Part shown: one piece after another, positions 10,826 to 18,482 of the stretch
Layout of the letters: each line of letters begins with the position of its first letter
How positions within the stretch are numbered: position 1 is the stretch's first letter
Source of the DNA: Dryocola clanedunensis subsp. sulfonylureivorans
Lineage (GTDB): Bacteria; Pseudomonadota; Gammaproteobacteria; Enterobacterales; Enterobacteriaceae
NCBI RefSeq assembly: GCF_016756775.1
Contig: NZ_JAERMU010000005.1
Location: 62,001-126,000 of the forward strand
DNA length: 64,000 bases
Direction of reading: 5' to 3'
Position numbers and translations under genes: made by a program
The notes under the pieces: model-generated
Told to the model about the DNA's origin: nothing
What the model saw: only the letters and a program-made list of their open reading frames with translations
The model's database searches: none

Positions 10826-10854
10826 TTGACGGAAAAATAAAAACAAAAATGAAT
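10826..10854 (-). promoter_or_regulatory. ChiX small-RNA pairing site (trap) in the chbB-chbC spacer
   Basis: The DNA strand opposite the mRNA reads TTGACGGAAAAATAAAAACA followed by AAAATGAATT, which resembles the internal part of ChiX (TGACGGCATAATAATAA then AAAAATGAAATT, recalled from memory). The chbBC message can therefore pair over much of this stretch. In E. coli and Salmonella this spacer traps ChiX when the operon is induced, which frees chitoporin (chiP) mRNA. A GC-rich hairpin, GCCGCC-GGGTC-GGCGGC at 10788-10804, lies nearby. The match is seen; the function is by analogy. Confidence 0.65.
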
Positions 10855-10855
10855 T

Positions 10856-11179
10856 TTAATTATTTGCTGCTGCTTTCTTGATTGACGCGACGGCCGCTTT
10901 CAGAACACCGAGTCCATCAACTTTGCCGTACATTGCCGAGTCAATAACTTCAACCGGCTTGTTCGGTAATATTTTTTGAATTTCTGGCAGCATGTAAGCA
11001 ATTTGTGGGCCGAGCAGAACCAGATCCGCTACGCCGCCCTTTTCGCCTGCCAGGGTTTCAGGAAATGCTTCAATAATGACCGGAACCTCATACTTCTCGG
11101 CCTGGGCCTTCATTTTAGACACCAGAAGAGAAGTGGACATGCCGGCGGAGCAAAACAGGTAGATAACTTTCTTTTCCAT
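10856..11179 (-). CDS. chbB: PTS enzyme IIB, N,N'-diacetylchitobiose-specific
   Basis: A 107-residue IIB protein carrying phosphate on Cys10 ([20 protein letters not shown]), from ChbA to the incoming sugar. The fold is Rossmann-like, with the conserved [10 protein letters not shown] stretch. The ATG at 11179 is used because it follows GAGGATTTC and matches the family start; the reading frame stays open 19 codons upstream. It is the first gene of chbBCARFG. Confidence 0.94.
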   Translation of the reverse strand: MEKKVIYLFCSAGMSTSLLVSKMKAQAEKYEVPVIIEAFPETLAGEKGGVADLVLLGPQIAYMLPEIQKILPNKPVEVIDSAMYGKVDGLGVLKAAVASIKKAAANN

Positions 11180-11240
11180 GATGAAATCCTCATATTCCAG
11201 TAGGTTGCAGGTCAGACAAAGGTCCTTCTTTATCATTGTG

Positions 11241-11256
11241 TTGACGGGCCAATAGC
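11241..11256 (-). promoter_or_regulatory. Second ChiX-complementary stretch in the chbB 5' leader
   Basis: The plus strand reads TTGACGGGCCAATAGC, which equals the 16 nt at the start of the ChiX terminator stem as I recall that RNA. The chb mRNA, transcribed from the minus strand, would thus be perfectly complementary over 16 nt in its leader, about 60 nt before the chbB start. I know of no described ChiX site here. The call depends on my memory of ChiX. Confidence 0.4.
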
Positions 11257-11294
11257 CGAAAATTTAAAAGTACTGATTGTCTCTGCTTGAGTCG

Positions 11295-11323
11295 AGTATA
11301 CGGCATCGCAGTAGACCAGGATA
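11295..11323 (-). promoter_or_regulatory. Probable chb operon promoter
   Basis: Read on the minus strand, TATACT at 11300-11295 is a good -10 hexamer. The -35 position (TATCCT at 11323-11318, 17-bp spacing) is poor, as expected for a promoter needing CRP and ChbR. It predicts a leader of roughly 110 nt. Confidence 0.4.
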
Positions 11324-11403
11324 ATTCTTGTGATTCAAAAATTGTCTCTCCTTGACCAATCATTTTGACAACCCTCACATTTCGGGTAAATAATTCGCGC
11401 AAA

Positions 11404-11431
11404 TAAAAAAGCCCAAACGGAGTTTGGGCTT
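11404..11431 (-). terminator. phoH: Rho-independent terminator after phoH
   Basis: The perfect inverted repeat AAGCCCAAAC / GTTTGGGCTT with a three-base loop, followed on the minus strand by TTTTTTATTT, lies 23 bp beyond the phoH stop codon. Confidence 0.9.
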
Positions 11432-11453
11432 TTCAAATCGTTAACAATCAGTA

Positions 11454-12242
11454 TCAATCGTAAGCGTTTAACGTCCTCTGGCACAGCGCCGAGCGGACAC
11501 AATCCTGCTTGCCAAATCTGACTACACCCACCATCTCATCTTCTTCAAAGCGCGCCAGCGCATCGCTAAGACCAGACTGCACACCCGCAGGTAAATCACA
11601 CTGCGTGATGTCGCCGTTGACGATAACCGTGACGTTTTCCCCGAGGCGAGTCAGGAACATTTTCATCTGCGCTGCGGTAACGTTCTGCGCCTCGTCAAGG
11701 ATCACCACCGCATTTTCAAAAGTACGTCCGCGCATATAGGCGAACGGCGCAATTTCAACTTTACCGATTTCGGGACGCAGGCAGTACTGCATGAAAGACG
11801 ACCCCAGTCGCCGCACCAGGATGTCGTACACCGGGCGGAAGTAAGGAGCGAATTTTTCCGAAATATCCCCGGGCAGGAAGCCGAGATCTTCGTCAGCTTG
11901 CAGGACCGGTCGGGTGACAATTATCCTGTCGACATCCTTATGAATCAGGGCTTCAGCGGCTTTCGCCGCGCTGATATACGTTTTACCGCAGCCGGCTTCA
12001 CCGGTGGCAAATATCAGCTGTTTTCTCTCGATGGCGTTAAGATAGTGCTCCTGAGCTTCGTTTCGCGCGGCTATTGGCGAGTTGTCGCGGCAATCTCTTG
12101 CCATGCCAATAGATTCCACGCCGCTCATCTGCACAAGCGATGTGACCGATTCCTCTTCACGTTGCCTGTGGCTCCGCGAATCTCGTCTCAGCACACGTTT
12201 TGCTTCACGACGAGCTTTGATCACTGCTTTCTGTCTTCCCAT
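11454..12242 (-). CDS. phoH: PhoH, phosphate-starvation-inducible P-loop ATPase
   Basis: A 262-residue cytosolic ATP-binding protein of uncertain biochemical role; PhoH2 relatives have RNA helicase/RNase activity. Walker A is ATGEAGCGKT and Walker B is VVILDEAQN, with the SF1-like VIVNGDITQCDLP motif after it. The start MGRQKAVIKARREAKR is chosen because AAGGTG stands seven bases before this ATG. The frame is open a further 93 codons upstream to 12521, and E. coli PhoH has been listed at 354 residues, so a longer form is possible, although that upstream part looks unlike a conserved domain. In E. coli the gene is in the Pho regulon. Confidence 0.9.
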   Translation of the reverse strand: MGRQKAVIKARREAKRVLRRDSRSHRQREEESVTSLVQMSGVESIGMARDCRDNSPIAARNEAQEHYLNAIERKQLIFATGEAGCGKTYISAAKAAEALIHKDVDRIIVTRPVLQADEDLGFLPGDISEKFAPYFRPVYDILVRRLGSSFMQYCLRPEIGKVEIAPFAYMRGRTFENAVVILDEAQNVTAAQMKMFLTRLGENVTVIVNGDITQCDLPAGVQSGLSDALARFEEDEMVGVVRFGKQDCVRSALCQRTLNAYD

Positions 12243-12660
12243 GGATGGCACCTTACAGTTGGTTTCATTTCCCGCGTCACTGTGGTGTACGCGATTATGC
12301 TCACTAACGGATGAGGTTTGGCTTCCTTGTAAGCCATGAACTGCCGGTTGAGATGATGCGCCAGTCAGACGGCAGGCGTCGCTTAGCACATCGTTAATAC
12401 GTTGAGTGGAGGTGGATTCAGGATATTGAGCGGTGAAGATAGCGAAGCCGGAGGAGAAACCTCCGCGCTGGTTTGTGCGGGTAAGATGTTTTTTGAGCCG
12501 TCCACTACAGGACCCTACCATTCGCGATCTCCATTGTGATTGAACTTCACAGCCGGGAACTACCGCTCATGCTTTAAGTACATCAAAAATTATCTAAAAC
12601 GCAACATCATTTTTACTTTAATTCAACATAAGCGCATCGCGGCGCGAGTGCAATGGTTAT

Positions 12661-12678
12661 GTCATAGTAATATTACAA
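12661..12678 (-). promoter_or_regulatory. Candidate Pho box upstream of phoH
   Basis: On the minus strand TTGTAAT-ATTA-CTATGAC gives two imperfect 7-bp repeats spaced like a PhoB site (CTGTCAT-N4-CTGTCA), with about five matches in seven each. It lies 420 bp before the chosen phoH start in an AT-rich 630-bp gap (12243-12875) that otherwise holds no convincing gene. Confidence 0.3.
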
Positions 12679-12790
12679 TTTTATATCAAAGGGATAGTCA
12701 TACGAATTTATTATTTTCTGCGCCGGGGCAAATTGTTAGCAAATGAAAAATTAGCAGGGAAAGGATGAGTGATTTTGTAGAGCCGGGACG

Positions 12791-12874
12791 CCCTCACCCC
12801 AGCCCTCTCCCCCAGGAGAGGGAGAACACCGATCAGTCCCCTCTCCCTTGAGGGAGAGGGTTAGGGTGAGGGGG
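12791..12874. repeat. 84-bp CT/AG-rich intergenic palindrome after efeB
   Basis: CCCTCACCCCAGCCCTCTCC at the left pairs with GGGAGAGGGTTAGGGTGAGG at the right, and each side also has an internal hairpin (CCCTCTCCCTTGAGGGAGAGGG is the right one). It ends just before the efeB stop codon, so it lies in the efeB 3' UTR and could work as a terminator or a repeat-family element. I recognise the type from other enteric genomes but cannot name a family. Confidence 0.75.
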
Positions 12875-12875
12875 A

Positions 12876-14159
12876 TTAAGCCTCCAGCAGCCCCTGCCCC
12901 AGATAATGCTGCTTATCCGGCACGCCCGGCAGTGCGAAGAAGTAGCCGCCGCCGATGGGCTTCACGTATTCTTCCAGCGCTTCACCGTTCAGCCGCTTCT
13001 GTACGGTCAGAAATCCTTTTTCCAGATCGTGCTGATAGCAGACAAACAGCAGCCCCATATCGAGCTGGCCTGACTTTGAAACGCCAAGTGAATAACTGTA
13101 GCCGCGACGCATCATCAGGTTGGACTGCGTCTCTTTGGTACGCGGGTTCGCCAGACGAATATGGGCGTCCAGCGCAATGATGTTGCCATCCGGGTCAGCG
13201 GCGTAGTCTGGCTCATCGTGCTCATTCTTCATGCCCAGCGGCGCACCGCTGTGCTTGTCGCGACCAAAGATCGTTTGCTGCTCCTTGAGCGGCGTGCGAT
13301 CCCAGAATTCAACGTGAAACTGGATGATGCGGATAGCCTGATAGCTTCCGCCCGTACTCCACGCTGGTTCACCCTGCTCTTTCGTGACCCATACCACGTC
13401 GTCCATCAGCGGCTTATTGCTGCTGTCCGGGTTAGCCGTGCCGTCTTTAAAGCCCAGCAGGTTGATTGGCGTCTCTTTGCCGCGGCTGCGCGCGGCATGG
13501 TTAGAGATGAAACCTTCCCGTTTCCAGCGCACGCTCAGTAAATCCGGCGTGTGCTTGATGATATCGCGCAAGGCGTGAATGACCGTGTCGGTAGTGTTGG
13601 CGCAAATCTGTAGCAGCAGGTCGCCGTGGCACAGGCTTGCGTCCAGGGAGTCATTGGCGAACCGCTCCATTTTTTGCAGCTTAGCTGGCTTCTGCTCTTG
13701 CAGGCCGTAGCGATCGTCAAATAATGAGTTGCCCACGGACAGGGTTATCGTCAGGTTATCCGGGTATATCTCGGCCCCCAGAATGCCGGAGTCCATCGGC
13801 GGCAGGCGCGGATTAGGCGTGTCCGGTGCGGCGCCCCCGGTGGTAAGAAAGTCAAAACGAGACGACAGAAGGCGAAACAGCCGTTCAAGTTCGGCTTTGT
13901 CCGCAGCCAGGACATCGAAAGCCACCAGCATCATTGAAGCCTGCTGTGGCGTCAGGATCCCCGCCTGATGCGGCCCGTAAAACGGCTGTTTTTCCCTCCG
14001 CGCATCGGGTGGAAGCGTGCCGGGAGATGTCTCATTTTTTGCCGCATGGGTGACAGGGCAGCCTCCCGCTACGGCAAAAGCGCCCCCGAGGGCGCCCAAC
14101 GTTTTCAGTAACCGGCGGCGCGCAGGCATATGCGCGCCATTTTTTGTTTTATCATCCAT
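12876..14159 (-). CDS. efeB: EfeB, Tat-exported haem peroxidase/deferrochelatase of the ferrous iron uptake system
   Basis: A 427-residue periplasmic dye-decolourising (DyP-type) peroxidase. The twin-arginine signal [15 protein letters not shown] at residues 14-28 sends it out folded with haem. The DyP signature GFKDGTANP is present, as are the conserved [14 protein letters not shown] and IRLANPR segments. Within EfeUOB it is thought to oxidise Fe2+ or supply iron to EfeO; release of iron from haem has also been reported for the E. coli protein. It lies 5 bp after efeO and shares its transcript from the Fur-controlled promoter. Confidence 0.95.
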   Translation of the reverse strand: MDDKTKNGAHMPARRRLLKTLGALGGAFAVAGGCPVTHAAKNETSPGTLPPDARREKQPFYGPHQAGILTPQQASMMLVAFDVLAADKAELERLFRLLSSRFDFLTTGGAAPDTPNPRLPPMDSGILGAEIYPDNLTITLSVGNSLFDDRYGLQEQKPAKLQKMERFANDSLDASLCHGDLLLQICANTTDTVIHALRDIIKHTPDLLSVRWKREGFISNHAARSRGKETPINLLGFKDGTANPDSSNKPLMDDVVWVTKEQGEPAWSTGGSYQAIRIIQFHVEFWDRTPLKEQQTIFGRDKHSGAPLGMKNEHDEPDYAADPDGNIIALDAHIRLANPRTKETQSNLMMRRGYSYSLGVSKSGQLDMGLLFVCYQHDLEKGFLTVQKRLNGEALEEYVKPIGGGYFFALPGVPDKQHYLGQGLLEA

Positions 14160-14164
14160 AACGC

Positions 14165-15289
14165 TTAGTCCAGGCCCAGTACACCACGCAGCTGCGACAA
14201 GTCTTCTGCCAGTGCCGTCACCGGCCCTTTCAGCGCGTTACGGTCAGCGTCCGTCAGCTTGTCGTAAGTTTCATAGCCGTCTTTGGTGCGGTATTTCGCC
14301 AGAATAGTGTCCACTTTTTTGAAGTTCGCATCGACCTTCGCCAGCAGCGGCGCATTGTCTTTACTCAGCATTGGGCGGAGCAGGTCGACAATCTTCTGTG
14401 CGCCATCGACGTTAGCCTTGAAATCCCACAGATCCGTATGGCTGTAGCGATCTTCTTCACCGCTGATTTTGCTTGCGGCAACTTCTTCAATCAGGCCGGC
14501 GGCTCCGCCAACCACTTTGCTCGGCGGGAACGCCAGCTCAGAGATGCGGGTTTGCAGATCCAGCACGTCGGTATTCAGCTGGTCTGCGTATTTTTCCATG
14601 CCCTTAGTGGAGTTATCGCCAAACAGCGCTTTCTCCAGACGGTGGAAGCCGGTGAATTTCGGGTCGTTAGCTTTCTGCTCGTAATCATCTTCACGAGCGT
14701 CAATGCTGCCGTCCAGGTCAGAGAACAGCTCGGCGATGGGTTCAATACGCTCGTAGTGCTGGCGCGTCGGCGCGTACAGGGATTTCGCTTTTTCGATGTC
14801 CCCCGCTTTCACCGCGTCGGTAAACGCTTTGGTGCCTTTGACCAACTCTGCAACTTCGGCGGTGACGTAGGCTTTGTATTCAGTAATCGGCCCCGTTAAT
14901 GCCATCAGGTCGTTCTTAGGGGCAGCCTGATCGCCTGCTGCCTTCACCACCAGCTTACCTTTCGGGTTGCTAAGCAGGCCACAGGTCATGTCGTACTCAC
15001 CCGCCTGCAGGTTGGCGGTCATCTTCTGGGAGAAGCCTGGCGCGATGTTTTCACGCTCTTCCACCACCATAACGCCCTTAAGAATTTCCCACTCCAGCGC
15101 TTTCTGGCTGTTGTTCTGGATGATGAACTGTGTTTTGCCCGCGTTAACCGTAATGTTCATCGGCTCACACTGTTTATCCGTAACGGTAACTTTTACCTGA
15201 GGAACATCCGCGGCCTGCACAGCAAAGGCAGATGAAACGAGGGTGAACAGCGCAGCGTGCAAAGCCTTACGGCGAAAATGTGTAGTCAT
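14165..15289 (-). CDS. efeO: EfeO, periplasmic iron-binding component of EfeUOB
   Basis: A 374-residue exported protein with a Sec signal ending VQA-A, a cupredoxin-like domain (about residues 25-120, with DKQCEPM and EYDMTCGLL), and an M75 peptidase-like helical domain whose metal motif is [10 protein letters not shown] (HxxE). It is thought to bind Fe2+/Fe3+ and hand iron to EfeU. The ATG at 15289 has AAGGGA seven bases before it and matches the E. coli start; a TTG two codons earlier is less likely. It is followed by efeB and preceded by efeU. Confidence 0.95.
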   Translation of the reverse strand: MTTHFRRKALHAALFTLVSSAFAVQAADVPQVKVTVTDKQCEPMNITVNAGKTQFIIQNNSQKALEWEILKGVMVVEERENIAPGFSQKMTANLQAGEYDMTCGLLSNPKGKLVVKAAGDQAAPKNDLMALTGPITEYKAYVTAEVAELVKGTKAFTDAVKAGDIEKAKSLYAPTRQHYERIEPIAELFSDLDGSIDAREDDYEQKANDPKFTGFHRLEKALFGDNSTKGMEKYADQLNTDVLDLQTRISELAFPPSKVVGGAAGLIEEVAASKISGEEDRYSHTDLWDFKANVDGAQKIVDLLRPMLSKDNAPLLAKVDANFKKVDTILAKYRTKDGYETYDKLTDADRNALKGPVTALAEDLSQLRGVLGLD

Positions 15290-15352
15290 GGCCAATCCCT
15301 TTAAAACATTAGTATGTTGTAACTAAGTGGCAGTATCCCCGCCACAAGCAGA

Positions 15353-16186
15353 TTAACGAGCGTTATTTGTCGCCTGATTACTCAGCCGCGGCGGCATGGT
15401 GAACAGCACCAGGGCCGGAATAAGGTAGATAAAGTAAACGGCCACTTCGCTGACGGTCGGCGCTTCCTGGTAACCGAAGATACCTTCCAGCAGCGTACCG
15501 GTCAGAGAATGGGTGGAAAGAATGTTACTCAGATCGAAAGCTATGTCCTGGAAGTGGTTCCACAGGCCCGCTTCGTGGAAGGCGCGAATCGCCCCTGCCG
15601 CAAGCCCTGCCGCTACCAGCAGAATAAACAGGCTGGTCCACTTGAAGAATGCGCCCAGGTTCAGGCGAATGCCGCCCCAGTAGATCAGGAAGCCAAGCAC
15701 GATGGCCGTTGCCAGACCGAGCATCGCCCCCAGCGGCGGCATGATGCCCACGTCCTGCTGGAATGCTGCCAGCAGAAAGAACACCGACTCCAGGCCCTCG
15801 CGGGCAACCGCGAAGAAGACCATGCCGATCAGCGCCCAGCCGTGGCTGCCTTTGTTGTTCAGCGCGTTGTCCACCGCCTGTTCAAGCTGGACCTTCACGT
15901 TGCGCGAAACTTTACGCATCCAGAACACCATCCAGGTGAGGATCACGACGGCGACGACCGCCACAATACCTTCAAACAGCTCCTGCTCTTTTTGCGGGAA
16001 CTCTCCGGTGGTTTCATTGATGAAGATGCCGAGCGCCAGGCAGAGCGCGGCGGCAGCCACTACCCCAACCCACATCACGCCAATCCACTGGCCGCGCTGG
16101 GTGCGTTTTAGATAGCTGGCAATCAGGCTGACAATCAGCGCCGCTTCCAGCCCTTCGCGTAACATGATGAGAAACGGAACAAACAT
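15353..16186 (-). CDS. efeU: EfeU, ferrous iron permease (OFeT/Ftr1 family)
   Basis: A 277-residue inner-membrane permease with seven predicted helices. It carries the two REGLE motifs of the Ftr1 family, MLREGLEAAL near the N-terminus and VAREGLESVFF in the middle, which bind iron in transit. The ATG at 16186 follows AGAGGTG and matches the family start. E. coli K-12 carries a frameshift in this gene, but here the frame is intact, so the efeUOB system should work. A strong Fur box lies 60 bp upstream. Confidence 0.95.
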   Translation of the reverse strand: MFVPFLIMLREGLEAALIVSLIASYLKRTQRGQWIGVMWVGVVAAAALCLALGIFINETTGEFPQKEQELFEGIVAVVAVVILTWMVFWMRKVSRNVKVQLEQAVDNALNNKGSHGWALIGMVFFAVAREGLESVFFLLAAFQQDVGIMPPLGAMLGLATAIVLGFLIYWGGIRLNLGAFFKWTSLFILLVAAGLAAGAIRAFHEAGLWNHFQDIAFDLSNILSTHSLTGTLLEGIFGYQEAPTVSEVAVYFIYLIPALVLFTMPPRLSNQATNNAR

Positions 16187-16246
16187 CCAGTGCACCTCTG
16201 GTGTGAAGTCAGGTCAATCAGGGTAAAGAAAAGTAAAAAGAAGAAC

Positions 16247-16265
16247 GATAGTGATTATCATTACC
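16247..16265. promoter_or_regulatory. Fur box controlling efeUOB
   Basis: GATAGTGATTATCATTACC matches the 19-bp Fur consensus GATAATGATAATCATTATC at 16 positions. It lies just upstream of efeU, where it would block transcription in iron-replete cells. Confidence 0.85.
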
Positions 16266-16309
16266 GCAAAAAGAAATACAAGCGGCTTCGTCGGGTTATT
16301 TATATCCAG

Positions 16310-16339
16310 ATGTAAAAAAGGCCGGGAAGCCCGGCCTTA
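16310..16339 (-). terminator. putP: Rho-independent terminator after putP
   Basis: AAGGCCGGG / CCCGGCCTT with an AAG loop is followed on the minus strand by TTTTTTAC. It ends the long putP 3' UTR. It lies between efeU and putP, both on the minus strand, so it separates the put transcript from the efe promoter. Confidence 0.85.
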
Positions 16340-16360
16340 GAAAACTTATTTGCTCGTTAT

Positions 16361-16438
16361 TAGGGGAAACCTGGGGTCAGGTTCCCGGAGGGACGCCTTA
16401 CCCCAGGGTCGCCCCGGATATCTCGGGACAACAGGCGA
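16361..16438 (-). other. Structured GC-rich putP 3' UTR element, possibly a small RNA
   Basis: Between the putP stop codon and its terminator the minus-strand RNA can form a hairpin from CCTGGGGT (16407-16400) and ACCCCAGG (16377-16370), with an inner CCTCCGGGA loop, and another from CCCG/CGGG at 16427-16413. With the terminator this makes a 120-150 nt, three-hairpin transcript end, the form of many Hfq-bound 3'-UTR small RNAs. I do not recognise it as a known riboswitch or sRNA. No open frame is evident. Confidence 0.4.
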
Positions 16439-16492
16439 GACTTTTACGGCGTATTGTGCTGCCGCTTATCCGACCTAACAGACTACTGGCAG

Positions 16493-18001
16493 TTACTCAG
16501 CCTGCAATTTAGAAGGTGCTACCGAGTGGTAGATCTCATCTGCATCCGCAAAGCGCTTGCTCATCGCAGCAGATGGCGCTTTGCCCGCCAGGCTGACCAG
16601 CACGATACCGATGCTGGCGAAGAGGAACCCAGGGATAATTTCGTACAGCCCCAGCCATGCAAACTGCTTCCAGACGATCACGGTCACCGCACCGATAATC
16701 ATGCCGGCCAGCGCGCCGTTACGGGTCATACGTGACCACAGTACGGAGAACAGGATCACCGGACCAAAAGCGGCACCGAATCCTGCCCATGCGTAGCTCA
16801 CCAGACCCAGCACTCGGTTCTCTGGATTAGCGGCCAGGGCAATGGCAACCAGCGCAACGACCAGCACCATAATACGCCCCACCCACACCAGCTCTTTCTG
16901 ACCCGCACCTTTGCGGAAGAATGCTTTGTATAAATCCTCGGTAATGGCGCTGGAGCAAACCAGCAGCTGACAGCTCAGGGTCGACATGACCGCTGCCAGA
17001 ATCGCCGACAGCAGGATGCCTGCAATCCACGGGTTGAACAGAAGCTGTGCCAGCTCGATGAACACACGCTCGCTGTTCTGGCTAACGCCACCGGCCAGCG
17101 CCGGGTTGTTGCTGAAGTAGGCGATACCAAAGAAGCCAACCGCACAGGCCCCGCCCAGACAAAGGATCATCCAGGTCATGCTGATACGACGCGCGTTGAC
17201 GATAGTATGGTGGGAATCTGCCGCCATAAAACGAGCCAGAATGTGCGGCTGCCCAAAGTAGCCAAGGCCCCAGCCCATCAGCGAGATGATGGCAACAAAG
17301 TTCAGCCCTTTCAGCATGTCGACGTTCTCGATGCTTTTTTGCTTGATGACCATCAGAGAATCATCCAGGCCGCCCACCGCCATGATAACCATGATCGGGG
17401 TAAGGATCAGGGCAAAGAACATCAGGCTGGCCTGCACGGTATCGGTCCAGCTGACTGCCAGGAACCCACCCACAAAGGTATAGAGAATGGTAGCGGCGGC
17501 ACCGGCCCACAGCGCCGTTTCGTAGCTCATACCAAAGGTGCTTTCAAACAGACGCGCCCCCGCAACGATGCCGGATGCACAATAGATGGTAAAGAACAGC
17601 AGAATAACGAGCGCGGAGATAATACGCAGCAGGCGGCTGCTATCTTCGAAACGCCCGGTGAAATAGTCCGGCAGCGTCAGCGCATTGTTGTTCAGCTCAG
17701 TGTGAACACGCAGGCGGCCCGCGACCAGTTTCCAGTTGATATAAGCCCCTACGGTCAGCCCGATGGCAATCCAGCTTTCGGAGATACCGGAAAGAAATAT
17801 CGCGCCGGGCAGGCCCATTAACAGCCAGCCGCTCATATCCGAAGCGCCGGCAGATAGCGCTGTGACCAGGCTACCGAGGCTACGTCCGCCGAGAATGTAG
17901 TCGTCAAAGTTTTTCGTTGAGCGCCAGGCGATAAACCCTATCAATATCATGCCAAAGATATAAACAAGGAAAGTCACCAGCATTGGTGTACTCATGGTCA
18001 T
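16493..18001 (-). CDS. putP: PutP, sodium/proline symporter
   Basis: A 502-residue inner-membrane symporter of the solute:sodium symporter family (13 helices, LeuT-like core), the same length as E. coli PutP and nearly identical through much of its length. NFDDYILGGRSLG is in the first loop and ALSAGASDMSGWLLMGLPGA carries Na+- and proline-site residues of TM2. It imports proline for breakdown by PutA. It is divergent from putA and repressed by PutA through the shared control region. The ATG follows GGAGAAGAAGC. Confidence 0.97.
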   Translation of the reverse strand: MTMSTPMLVTFLVYIFGMILIGFIAWRSTKNFDDYILGGRSLGSLVTALSAGASDMSGWLLMGLPGAIFLSGISESWIAIGLTVGAYINWKLVAGRLRVHTELNNNALTLPDYFTGRFEDSSRLLRIISALVILLFFTIYCASGIVAGARLFESTFGMSYETALWAGAAATILYTFVGGFLAVSWTDTVQASLMFFALILTPIMVIMAVGGLDDSLMVIKQKSIENVDMLKGLNFVAIISLMGWGLGYFGQPHILARFMAADSHHTIVNARRISMTWMILCLGGACAVGFFGIAYFSNNPALAGGVSQNSERVFIELAQLLFNPWIAGILLSAILAAVMSTLSCQLLVCSSAITEDLYKAFFRKGAGQKELVWVGRIMVLVVALVAIALAANPENRVLGLVSYAWAGFGAAFGPVILFSVLWSRMTRNGALAGMIIGAVTVIVWKQFAWLGLYEIIPGFLFASIGIVLVSLAGKAPSAAMSKRFADADEIYHSVAPSKLQAE

Positions 18002-18192
18002 GCTTCTTCTCCAGATTTATTTACCGGCTACTTTTTAACCGTATTTGCCGGTAGCGCCTCACCGGAACGCGGTGCGGCTTGTTGTTGTGTCGGTGTCCGA
18101 CCGTAGCCTGACGGAAGCCTTATTTATTCACAGACGTTTTAACACGTCATTTACAATAAATTCACCCTGTAAAAACCGACTTTTTCCCGTAG

Positions 18193-18371
18193 GTTGCACT
18201 CGCTCACGCTTTTCATGGTTGCACCTACAGAAAGTGTTAACTATGTCGGCTATTTCACCCCGTCTGCAATGGACTAATCAGATCAATTTCTTATTTAACT
18301 ATTTAACAATCCCACTCTTTTCCCGACCTGTTATCTGGCTCACATTTAACAAGGTTGCACAAAGTTGCAAC
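18193..18371. promoter_or_regulatory. put control region with PutA operator hexamers
   Basis: The PutA recognition hexamer GTTGCA occurs at 18193-18198, 18218-18223, 18354-18359 and 18364-18369; the last is in the palindrome GTTGCAAC and so also reads on the other strand. In E. coli several such sites between putP and putA let proline-free PutA repress both genes. The 481-bp gap (18002-18482) holds no gene I can support. Confidence 0.8.
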
Positions 18372-18482
18372 ATGGTAGATATTGCCGGATAACTTTCATC
18401 AACCACCAATTTATTCTCCCGAATCAGGCGAGTGGCCGCATGGCAATGGCTCGTAGCATGACGGGGAATGGGAGTCTCAGGC

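Noticed and set aside
12540-12746. 68-codon plus-strand frame in the phoH-efeB gap
   Set aside because: No ribosome-binding site, AT-rich composition, low-complexity translation and position over the phoH promoter region.
16361-16438. putP 3' element considered as a TPP or other known riboswitch
   Set aside because: It lies after, not before, a gene, and the conserved core of the TPP element (CTGAGA ... GAACCTGATC) is absent apart from a short chance likeness at GAACCTGA.
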